Shown in pieces: positions 1 to 6,106 of a stretch of 15,576 bases of DNA; position 1 is the first letter of the stretch, and every line of letters starts with the position of its first letter. The stretch is from the NCBI GenBank assembly GCA_005885165.1, contig VAXR01000054.1, forward strand, positions 1 through 15,576, in the 5' to 3' direction. The notes under the pieces were generated by a model, which saw only the letters and a program-made list of their open reading frames with translations, did not search any database and had not been told where the DNA came from. This DNA is from Actinomycetota bacterium (GTDB lineage Bacteria; Actinomycetota; Thermoleophilia; Solirubrobacterales; Thermoleophilaceae). The position numbers and the translations under genes are program-made.

Positions 1-129
1 CAGGGAGCGGTGACGGCGATCGTCACCCGGCTATTCCTCAGCCCCGGCGACTTCTGCACCGATAGGACCGAGCCGGTCGATCTGACGTTGCGCGGGTCCT
101 TCGTCTCCACCAGCCGCGGAACGCTCTGA
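1..129 (+). CDS. C-terminal end of an unidentified protein (5' truncated by window)
   Basis: An open frame enters at base 1 and ends at TGA 127-129, giving the last 42 residues of a protein. Nearly every codon ends in G or C, as expected for a real gene in this genome. The fragment has alternating hydrophobic and polar stretches (AIVTRLFLSPGDFC, VDLTLRGSFVST), which suggests a beta-rich, perhaps extracellular domain. I do not recognise a family. A strong hairpin 17 bases after the stop fits the end of a transcription unit and supports this frame and strand. Too little is present to assign a function. Confidence 0.55.
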   Translation, partial: QGAVTAIVTRLFLSPGDFCTDRTEPVDLTLRGSFVSTSRGTL

Positions 130-145
130 TCCAGCGCCGCGCCAG

Positions 146-172
146 CCCCGCGGACCGTGAAGGTCCGCGGGG
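146..172. terminator. Bidirectional hairpin terminator between convergent genes
   Basis: There is a perfect 11-bp inverted repeat: CCCCGCGGACC (146-156), loop GTGAA (157-161), GGTCCGCGGGG (162-172). It lies 17 bases after the + strand stop at 129 and 58 bases after the minus-strand stop at 230, so it can serve both convergent genes. Neither side has a T-run. This is common for terminators in GC-rich actinobacteria, but it means intrinsic termination is inferred from structure and position only. Confidence 0.7.
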
Positions 173-229
173 GGCGCTACGTGTCCGCCTTTGAGTCCGC
201 GAGCTGGCACCGCCCGCGGCCTCACGGGA

Positions 230-664
230 CTACGGCGAGACGTTGTACGGCTTGAACTTGTGCTTCTGCGAACCGCCCGGATTTGAGCTGTCGTACAGGT
301 AGACGCACGCGGTGCGCTTGCCGGACGTGCTCGCGAAGAACGTGTTGTTGTTCTTCTTGAACTTGTGCTTCGGCGTGAGCGTGTAGCTGTAGCCGTTGAC
401 GAATGTGCTCGACGCGTCGGCCTGGTTCTTCGGGCACTTGATCTTCGAGGCGTAGACCGACAGCGCGTTGAACCGGCCCGAATAGCCCTTGACCTTGATG
501 GCGTAGCTCTGGTTCACGCGGGCGTTCGAGGGCACGGTCACATTGAGGCTCGCCTTCTTCTTCTTGGTGGCCGCGAGCCCGACGCCCCCCATGGCCATCG
601 ACACAAGAAGCGCCATGGCCACGCATACGAGCCCTCTGATTAGGGCCCGTCCGTTGACACTCAT
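230..664 (-). CDS. Small secreted Lys/Asn-rich protein of unknown function
   Basis: This 144-residue protein has a clear Sec signal peptide. A short charged start (MSVNGRALIR) is followed by a hydrophobic core at about residues 11-30 and a likely cleavage site near Ala31/Ala32. The mature part of about 112 residues begins with a KKKK run, is rich in Lys, Asn, Ser and Tyr, and looks all-beta. Its two cysteines (Cys77, Cys120) could form a disulfide. I do not recognise the family. The ATG at 662-664 is chosen over an upstream in-frame ATG at 719-721 because a purine-rich ribosome binding site (AAGGGAAGGGAG) sits just before it and the signal peptide starts there. A good sigma-70-like promoter lies upstream (726-755). 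The many AAG and AAC codons make its base use unlike its neighbours. It appears to be a single-gene unit. Confidence 0.85.
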   Translation of the reverse strand: MSVNGRALIRGLVCVAMALLVSMAMGGVGLAATKKKKASLNVTVPSNARVNQSYAIKVKGYSGRFNALSVYASKIKCPKNQADASSTFVNGYSYTLTPKHKFKKNNNTFFASTSGKRTACVYLYDSSNPGGSQKHKFKPYNVSP

Positions 665-699
665 TAGAGAACTCCCTTCCCTTTTGGTCGCGCAACTGC

Positions 700-720
700 T
701 GCCGGCGGGGTACGCCGGCA
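700..720 (-). promoter_or_regulatory. 5'-terminal mRNA stem-loop ahead of the secreted-protein gene
   Basis: An 8-bp perfect inverted repeat, TGCCGGCG (700-707) and CGCCGGCA (713-720), encloses a 5-base loop. On the minus strand it begins almost exactly where transcription from the predicted promoter (-10 at 726-731) should start. The mRNA for the 230-664 gene would therefore open with this hairpin, an arrangement known to stabilise bacterial transcripts. It also lies 50 bases after the crotonase stop, so it could instead be, or also be, that gene's terminator. Confidence 0.5.
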
Positions 721-725
721 TGACG

Positions 726-755
726 AGCGTACTGACCGCCGGCCGGGCAAGTCAA
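726..755 (-). promoter_or_regulatory. Sigma-70-like promoter for the secreted protein
   Basis: Reading the minus strand, a -35 box TTGACT (complement of 750-755) and a -10 box TACGCT (complement of 726-731) are separated by 18 bases. The expected start point is near 719, leaving a leader of about 55 bases before the ATG at 664. This is the best match to a vegetative promoter that I found in the window. Confidence 0.6.
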
Positions 756-769
756 CCGGGAAGCGTCGC

Positions 770-1660
770 TCAGCTGTCGAACGGCTCGTCGCGCTCGCGG
801 ACTGCCGCCTTGAAGCCGGCCTCGGCCGCGCGGCGCTGGAACGCGTAGCCCTCGGCCGTGTGGCGCGCGGCGCCGTCGAAGACCGTGCCTAGGACCTGCG
901 TCGCGTGCAGCCCCTGCGCGTAGAGCGTCTGGTTCACGAGCAGCTTCATCATCACGAGCTGGTTGACCGGCATGAGCCCGATGCGCTTCACGAGCGCCTC
1001 GAAGCGCGCGTCGAGCTCGCCCGCCGCCGGCGCCTCGATCGCGAGGCCCCACTCGTGCGCCTCGCGGCCGGTGATGAGGTCGCCGGTGAACAGCAGCCGC
1101 TTCGCGCGCTCGGGCCCGATGCGGTGGGCCCAGAGCGCGGTGGTCGGAACGCCCCAGACGCGCGCCGGCGGGTAGCCGATGCGCGCGTCGTCCGCGATCA
1201 CGAGCAGGTCCGAGCAGAGGGCCATGTCCGTGCCGCCTGCCACGCAGAAGCCGTGCACCTTGCACACGACAGGCTTGTCCGCGTGGAACAGAGACATGAA
1301 GCCGCGGACGTTGCGGCTCATCATCGCGTAGTCGATCGTTGGGTCCCAGCTCCCCTCGGGATCGTGGTTTCGCAGCTGCACGAGTGGGTCGAGCGGCGAG
1401 CCCGCCGGCGCTCCGGCGTCGGAGACTCCCTCCATGCGCCGCTCCGCGCTCGCCACCAGGTCGTAACCGCCGCAGAAGCCCTTGCCGTTGCCCGCGAGCG
1501 CGATCACGTGCACGGCGGGGTCGAGATCCGCGCGCTCGACCGCCGCCGACAGCTCGCGCGGCATCTCGAGCGTGATGCCGTTGCCTCGCTCGGGGCGGTT
1601 CAGCGTGACGCGCGCGACTCGATCGTCGACCTCGTAGGTCAGCGTCGAGAAGTCGCTCAC
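770..1660 (-). CDS. Crotonase / enoyl-CoA hydratase family protein
   Basis: This 296-residue protein has the crotonase fold. Its family would act on acyl-CoA thioesters in the cytoplasm. The first oxyanion-hole loop is GNGKGFCGGYDL (about 57-68) and the second is HGFCVAGGTDMAL (about 136-148), followed by the usual GYPPARVWGVPTT and FTGDLITGREAHEWGL segments. The two glutamates used by classical enoyl-CoA hydratase appear replaced: Asp145 in GGTDMA and Pro165 in GYPPARV. It is therefore probably not a standard hydratase and may be an isomerase, hydrolase or other crotonase-fold enzyme. Residues 70-110 form an extended loop. The start is taken as GTG at 1658-1660, because the frame extends further upstream only inside the aidB coding region in a wrong-frame, Arg-rich reading. 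No clear ribosome binding site is seen. It lies 11 bases after the AidB-family gene and is very likely co-transcribed with it. Confidence 0.88.
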   Translation of the reverse strand: MSDFSTLTYEVDDRVARVTLNRPERGNGITLEMPRELSAAVERADLDPAVHVIALAGNGKGFCGGYDLVASAERRMEGVSDAGAPAGSPLDPLVQLRNHDPEGSWDPTIDYAMMSRNVRGFMSLFHADKPVVCKVHGFCVAGGTDMALCSDLLVIADDARIGYPPARVWGVPTTALWAHRIGPERAKRLLFTGDLITGREAHEWGLAIEAPAAGELDARFEALVKRIGLMPVNQLVMMKLLVNQTLYAQGLHATQVLGTVFDGAARHTAEGYAFQRRAAEAGFKAAVRERDEPFDS

Positions 1661-1671
1661 CCGTAGATCAT

Positions 1672-3306
1672 CTAAGGGAGGCGGGGCCTGTGGCGCTCGA
1701 TGATCCGCTCGCAGTCGACCCCGCGCGGGAGCGTGCCGAGCGCGCGGCCGGCGTCGCCGCGCAGCCGCGTGGCAACGAACGCGTCGGCCGCCGCCGGATC
1801 GCCGTGGCGGACCAGCAGCGAGGCCTGGAGGGCGATGGCCATCGACTCGACGATCCGCCGCGCGCGGAACTCGATGTCCTCGAGATCCGTGAGCTCGTCG
1901 CGGATGCGGCTCGAGAACTCGGCCACCTCGCCACCCGCCGAGTCCACCTCCGCGAAGAACGCTTCGACCGACTCGGGCGAGCGCACCATTCCGCGCAGCA
2001 CGTCGAGGCAGTTGACGTTGCCCGATCCCTCCCAGATCGAGTTGAGCGGCGCCTCGCGGTAGAGGCGCGGCATCCCCGACAATTCGACGTAGCCGTTGCC
2101 TCCGAGGCACTCGAGCGCCTCGCCGATGTGCCACGGGGCGCTCTTGCAGACCCAGTACTTCGAGACGGCGAGCCCGAGGCGCTTGAACGGATCGCCCTCG
2201 TCGCAGGCGCGCGCGAGCCGCATCGCCGTGAGCGTCGCCGCCTCCGACTCGATGCAGAGGTCGGCCAGCACGTTCTGCATCAGCGGCTGGTCGATCAGCA
2301 GCTTCCCGAAGGCCTCGCGGTACGCCGCGTGGTGGGTCGCCTGCGCGACGGCGGCGCGCATCAGGCCCGCAGAGCCGAGCACGCAGTCGAGGCGCGTGTA
2401 GTTGACCATCTCGATGATGGTCGGCACGCCGCGCCCCTCGTCGCCGACGAGCCGGGCCCACGCGGCGTCGAACTCGACCTCGCTCGAGGCGTTCGAGCGG
2501 TTTCCGAGCTTGTCCTTCAGCCGCTGGATGTGGAACCCGTTGCGCTCGCCGTCGGGGGTCCAGCGCGGGAGGAGGAAGCAGGACAGGCCGCCGTCGGCCT
2601 GGGCTAGGACCAGGAACGCGTCGCACATCGGCGCCGAGCAGAACCACTTGTGGCCGTTGATCTCGTACTCCGCACCGGGGCCGCCGCCGTTCAGCGGGCG
2701 CGCGACTGTCGTGTTCGCGCGCACGTCGGAGCCGCCCTGGCGCTCAGTCATCGCCATGCCCATCAGTGCGCCGCGCTTCTCCTCGACAGGCACGAACCGG
2801 GGGTCGTACTCGAGTGACACGAGCCGCGGCTCCCATTCCTCGGCCACTTCCGGCTGCGCGCGCAGCGCGGGGACGCCGGCGTAGGTCATCGAGAGCGGGC
2901 AGCCCGTGCCCGACTCGACGCCTGACATCGCGAGCATCATCGCGGCCCGGCCCGCCTGGGCACCGGGGACCGGCTCGCGCCACGGAAGGGCGTGGATGCC
3001 GCTCGCCACCGCGAGGTGCAGCAGCTCGTGCCAGGCGGGGTGGAACTCCACCTCGTCGATCCGGTTGCCAAACCGGTCGTGCGTCCGCAGGATCGGCGGG
3101 TTCTCGTTGGCGAGCCGGCCCCGCTCCAGCGCCTCCGGGGTCCCGGCACGCTCGCCCAGCTCCCTCGCGCGCGACTCGAACGCCTCGGCGCCCTCGCGCC
3201 GGAGCGCGTCCACGAGCGGCCGGTTCTGCTCGAAGACGTTGTAGCCCTCGAGCCGCGGCGGCTGGTTCAGGACCTCGCGCGCCGGGTTTCTCTCGATCGT
3301 GGCCAT
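1672..3306 (-). CDS. aidB: AidB-family acyl-CoA dehydrogenase
   Basis: This 544-residue flavoprotein belongs to the acyl-CoA dehydrogenase superfamily. It closely follows E. coli AidB in length (541) and in block order: LxxGRLANxNPP (about 60-71), EFHPAWHELL (87-96), GMAMTERQGGSDVRANTT (183-200), GHKWFCSAP (218-226), RLKDKLGNRSNASSEVEF (262-279), LGGNGYVE (401-408), PRLYREAPLNSIWEGSGN (413-430). The Glu of WEGSGN (Glu426) is in the conserved position. E. coli AidB is induced by alkylation damage, binds FAD and DNA and has weak isovaleryl-CoA dehydrogenase activity. Here the gene sits with a crotonase-family gene, which favours acyl-CoA metabolism, but a DNA-protection role cannot be excluded. 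The start is ATG at 3304-3306, with GAGG six bases upstream; a TTG four codons earlier is less likely. It is preceded by a 51-base gap after the glycosyltransferase gene. Confidence 0.93.
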   Translation of the reverse strand: MATIERNPAREVLNQPPRLEGYNVFEQNRPLVDALRREGAEAFESRARELGERAGTPEALERGRLANENPPILRTHDRFGNRIDEVEFHPAWHELLHLAVASGIHALPWREPVPGAQAGRAAMMLAMSGVESGTGCPLSMTYAGVPALRAQPEVAEEWEPRLVSLEYDPRFVPVEEKRGALMGMAMTERQGGSDVRANTTVARPLNGGGPGAEYEINGHKWFCSAPMCDAFLVLAQADGGLSCFLLPRWTPDGERNGFHIQRLKDKLGNRSNASSEVEFDAAWARLVGDEGRGVPTIIEMVNYTRLDCVLGSAGLMRAAVAQATHHAAYREAFGKLLIDQPLMQNVLADLCIESEAATLTAMRLARACDEGDPFKRLGLAVSKYWVCKSAPWHIGEALECLGGNGYVELSGMPRLYREAPLNSIWEGSGNVNCLDVLRGMVRSPESVEAFFAEVDSAGGEVAEFSSRIRDELTDLEDIEFRARRIVESMAIALQASLLVRHGDPAAADAFVATRLRGDAGRALGTLPRGVDCERIIERHRPRLP

Positions 3307-3357
3307 CGCGAGCCTCAAGCTTGACAGGTGAACCCGCCGACGGCCAGACGCGCGCGA

Positions 3358-5550
3358 TCAACGCCTTCCGGACAGGAGCTCCTCGATCAGCGCGTCGGTT
3401 CGGACGGCGGTGCGCTCCCAAGTGAACTCTGCCGCCCGAACCAGGCCAGCGGCGGCGAGCGGGGTGCGCACGGCGTCGTCGGTCGCGGCACTCACCGCCG
3501 CCTCCGCGAACGCCGCGGGGTCGTCGGGGTCGACCAGCAGCGCCGCGTCGCCGCAGGTCTCGGGTAGCGCGGACCGGTTCGCCGCCACCACCGGCACCCC
3601 GCTTGCCATCGCCTCGAGGCACGGCAGGCCGAAGCCCTCGTAGAGCGACGGCATCAGCAGCGCGAGGGCCCCGGAGTAGAGGCCGGGGAGGATCTCGTCG
3701 TCCACGTAGCCGAGCACGCGCGCCGGCGGTCGCTTGCCGGCCCGCATGTACGCGCGCCCCGACCCGGCCGAGAGAAGCTCGACTCCCTCCGCTGCGAGCG
3801 CACGCTGTGCCTCCTGGAGCGCTGTCACGTTCTTGCGCGCGATGCGCGTACCGACGACGAGCGCGTAGTCCCCTCGGATCGAGTGGGCGGTGCGCGCGGG
3901 TCTCGGATCGACGCTTGAGGAGAAGCGGGTGCTCACGCCGTGCGGAACGACGGCGACGCGATCGGGTGCGACTCCCATCAGATCAGTGATCTCGCCGCGC
4001 GAGAACTCCGACGGCGCGATCACGAGGCGCGCTCGCTGGGCGATCGCCGGGAGCACCCGCCGCTGGTACTCCGCGTAGGTGCCCGTGTACCAGTCCGGAT
4101 GGCGCAGCGCGGCGGCGTCGCTGATCACCACGACGTTGCGGTCGCTCGCGAGCGGCGCGAGATGTGCGGGCGAGTAGATCAGCGCCGCGTTGCGAGTCCA
4201 GAGCGGCAGCGCGGCCTGCTCCCAGAGATGACCGGCGCGATGCGCGAGGGCGGGGGGCGGACGGACCACGCGGTAGCGGCCCGGGGCCACCGCCGGCAGG
4301 TGAGCCGCCATCTCGCGCGCCACGCGCTCGACCCCGCCGATCTCGCGCCGCGCGGCGGCCCGCGCGTTGATGGCGACCGTGGCGCCCTCCCCACGCACCC
4401 GGGGACGCGCCGCCCGCGGCGCGGGCTTGCCGGCAGCCGGCCGGGCAACCCGGTCGAGGAGCTCCCTGTAGTGGACGACCGAGTCCTCGAGGCGGAACGA
4501 CTCCTCCGCGCGGACGCGCCCGGCCGCGCCCAGCTCCGCCGGCAACGCCGGATCCGAGTGCACGGCGACCAGCGCCTCGGCCGCCGAGCGCGCATCCCCG
4601 GGGACGAACAGCCGGCCGCATTCCGGGGTCACGATCTCGGCCGGTCCGCACGACGCAGGCGCGACCACCGCGCGCCCCGCCGCGAGCGCTTCGACGAGCA
4701 CCATCCCGAACGGCTCGCAGTCGGCGCAGTGGAGCAGGCAGGTGGCCTGTGCGAGCGCCTCGCGCGCGTCCTCGACAGCGCCCGGCAGCCGCACCCGGCC
4801 GGCGAGGTCGGGCGCCTCGGCGCGGCGCCGCAGGAACGCGGCGAGCGCCTCGCCCGCCTCGTTCAGCGCCGGCCCCGCCACAGTCAGCGTGAGGTCCGGC
4901 AGCGAGCGGACCGCGATAGCGGCCGCCTCGAGCGCGAGCATCGGCCGCTTCCACTCCACCATCGCGCCGAGGACCACGGCGTGCGGAGCGCCGGGCGGCG
5001 GGCCGATCTCGGCGTACGCCTCGATGTCGACGCCCGGCCACGCGACGGCGCTTCGCTCTCCGAGCGACCCTTCCGGGTCGAGATCGCGCGCGATCGTGGC
5101 GGACAGCGACACGACGAGGTCCGCCCGGCGCGCGGTCTCGCGAGCGGCGCGGGCGATCAGGGGCCCGGTGAGCAGATCGTTCCCCTGCTGGATGAACGGC
5201 GGCCGCCAGCTCAGCGTCCGTATCGCAGCGGCGCACGCCATGGCCGACCGCGTTCCCCACGCGATGAGCACGTCCGGGCGTCGCTCCTCCACGAGCCTCC
5301 GGACCTCGACCGCGTGCGCGCCCAGCCGGAGGGGGGCGCCGACGAGGTCCCGGGTCGAGCCCCGCAGCTCGAGCCGCCGGCGGTGCAGCGGCAGGACCGA
5401 CACGCCCCGCTCGCGCGTGGCGCGCGCGAGCGCCCCTTCGGGACAGGCGACCTGAGGCTCGCAGTCGGGCAGACGTGAGGCGAGCTCGACCAGGATGCGC
5501 TCGCCGCCTCCGAGCAGGGGCGAGTAGCTGACGAACAGCGCCGTCAGCAC
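3358..5550 (-). CDS. Double GT4 glycosyltransferase (two fused GT-B modules)
   Basis: This 730-residue protein contains two complete GT4 (GT-B fold) glycosyltransferase modules, each about the size of a free-standing enzyme. Module 1 spans residues 1-365. It opens with the GGGERI loop (14-19) and has a nucleotide-sugar acceptor segment VLGAMVEWKRP (193-203) and the E-x7-E motif CEPFGMVLVE (Glu279, Glu287). A Pro/Ala/Arg-rich linker (about 370-390) leads to module 2 (about 391-730). Module 2 restarts with an N-terminal-type strand and donor loop (VAINARAAARREIGGVERV) and has VVGTRIARKN (565-574) and YEGFGLPCLE (Glu638, Glu646). Both retain the conserved glutamates, so both may be active and add two successive sugars to one lipid-linked acceptor on the inner face of the membrane. 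The start is GTG at 5548-5550, fitting the usual GT4 start; no good ribosome binding site is visible. Donor sugars cannot be inferred. Confidence 0.9.
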   Translation of the reverse strand: MLTALFVSYSPLLGGGERILVELASRLPDCEPQVACPEGALARATRERGVSVLPLHRRRLELRGSTRDLVGAPLRLGAHAVEVRRLVEERRPDVLIAWGTRSAMACAAAIRTLSWRPPFIQQGNDLLTGPLIARAARETARRADLVVSLSATIARDLDPEGSLGERSAVAWPGVDIEAYAEIGPPPGAPHAVVLGAMVEWKRPMLALEAAAIAVRSLPDLTLTVAGPALNEAGEALAAFLRRRAEAPDLAGRVRLPGAVEDAREALAQATCLLHCADCEPFGMVLVEALAAGRAVVAPASCGPAEIVTPECGRLFVPGDARSAAEALVAVHSDPALPAELGAAGRVRAEESFRLEDSVVHYRELLDRVARPAAGKPAPRAARPRVRGEGATVAINARAAARREIGGVERVAREMAAHLPAVAPGRYRVVRPPPALAHRAGHLWEQAALPLWTRNAALIYSPAHLAPLASDRNVVVISDAAALRHPDWYTGTYAEYQRRVLPAIAQRARLVIAPSEFSRGEITDLMGVAPDRVAVVPHGVSTRFSSSVDPRPARTAHSIRGDYALVVGTRIARKNVTALQEAQRALAAEGVELLSAGSGRAYMRAGKRPPARVLGYVDDEILPGLYSGALALLMPSLYEGFGLPCLEAMASGVPVVAANRSALPETCGDAALLVDPDDPAAFAEAAVSAATDDAVRTPLAAAGLVRAAEFTWERTAVRTDALIEELLSGRR

Positions 5551-5566
5551 CGGCTCAGGGCGTCGC

Positions 5567-5589
5567 GGCGGCGCGCTTCGTGCGCCGCC
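5567..5589 (-). terminator. GC-rich hairpin between the LPXTG gene and the double-GT gene
   Basis: An inverted repeat GGCGGCGC (5567-5574) / GCGCCGCC (5582-5589) flanks a 7-base loop. It starts 12 bases after the stop of the LPXTG protein gene and ends 16 bases before the GTG of the double glycosyltransferase, both on the minus strand. There is no T-run. It could terminate or attenuate read-through from the LPXTG gene, or act as a leader hairpin for the glycosyltransferase. Confidence 0.5.
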
Positions 5590-5601
5590 TGGGACCGGCC
5601 G

Positions 5602-6018
5602 TTAGCGGCTGGTCTCGCCAGCGACCTGCCGGAGCGCCGCTCCGGAAGCCAGGAGCGCGACCCCGAATCCGAGCATCGAGATGATCGACACGCCGGTCGC
5701 GGGCAAACCGCTCTTGACATGCGACGAAGCCGCGGCCGCCTCGGTCAGGCCGGAGCCGTTCCCGGAGCTGCCGCTGCCACTCGAGCTGCCGCTCCCCGAC
5801 CCGTTCGCGGATGCGGCCGAGGTGCTTCCGCCGGAGCCGCCTCCGGAGGAGCCTCCGCCGCCCCCGCTGTGGTGAGCCTGGCTGCAGCTGCCGGCGGAAC
5901 CGGCCGGGGCAAGTGGGTCGCAGTACTGCTGGACGCCCGCGCTCTGTGCAATCGCCGCAGCGGGCGCCACAACGAGCACGGCGACCGCGGCGAGGCATGC
6001 AAATGTGCAACGGATCAT
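5602..6018 (-). CDS. LPXTG-type cell-wall-anchored Ser/Gly-rich surface protein
   Basis: This 138-residue exported protein has three parts. A signal peptide covers residues 1 to about 24 (hydrophobic core LAAVAVLVVAPAAAIA, cleavage before Gln25). A mature segment contains two cysteines (Cys33, Cys45) and a low-complexity Gly/Ser stretch (about 51-90). A C-terminal sorting signal follows: LPATG at 105-109, a hydrophobic helix (about 111-129) and a tail with Arg130 and terminal Arg. Sortases cut LPXTG between Thr and Gly and link the protein to the wall peptide, so this should end up covalently attached to peptidoglycan. The Ser/Gly stretch resembles a flexible spacer and could be O-glycosylated. 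No sortase gene is present in the window. The start is ATG at 6016-6018, with AGGAA about 10 bases upstream and the signal peptide beginning there; an in-frame ATG 18 codons earlier would put a Pro-rich run ahead of the signal peptide. Confidence 0.87.
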   Translation of the reverse strand: MIRCTFACLAAVAVLVVAPAAAIAQSAGVQQYCDPLAPAGSAGSCSQAHHSGGGGGSSGGGSGGSTSAASANGSGSGSSSGSGSSGNGSGLTEAAAASSHVKSGLPATGVSIISMLGFGVALLASGAALRQVAGETSR

Positions 6019-6091
6019 GTGAGCTATTCCTAGCAAAGGGCACGGCGAGGGCGTAGGTAAGCCCGTTTTCACGGCGCGCCGCCGGTGATCC

Positions 6092-6106
6092 TAGACTCTC
6101 GCCGCG
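6092..6106 (+). promoter_or_regulatory. -10-like element for a leaderless start (GT4 gene)
   Basis: TAGACT (6092-6097) fits a TANNNT -10 box and is followed by 9 bases and then the ATG at 6107. No ribosome binding site lies between them. Transcription would start at or next to the ATG, giving a leaderless mRNA. No convincing -35 box is seen. Confidence 0.45.

Noticed and set aside
31..225. A 64-residue minus-strand frame next to the left edge
   Set aside because: It lies across the terminator hairpin and antisense to the better-supported + strand frame, with no motifs and an Arg/Gly/Ala composition typical of chance GC-rich frames.
1661..2647. Upstream extension of the crotonase frame into aidB, making a 625-residue protein
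   Set aside because: The extra part is Arg-rich and has no crotonase or other motifs, while the aidB frame over the same bases matches E. coli AidB throughout.
3940..5478. A 512-residue open frame on the + strand opposite the double glycosyltransferase
   Set aside because: It is Arg/Asp/Gly-rich with no domain motifs. Long open antisense frames are expected in very GC-rich genes, and the minus-strand product has two full sets of GT4 motifs.
5773..5875. The Ser/Gly-coding low-complexity stretch of the LPXTG gene as a possible CRISPR or regulatory repeat array
   Set aside because: The repeats are short, irregular and in frame, and they encode a normal surface-protein spacer. There are no conserved repeat-spacer units.
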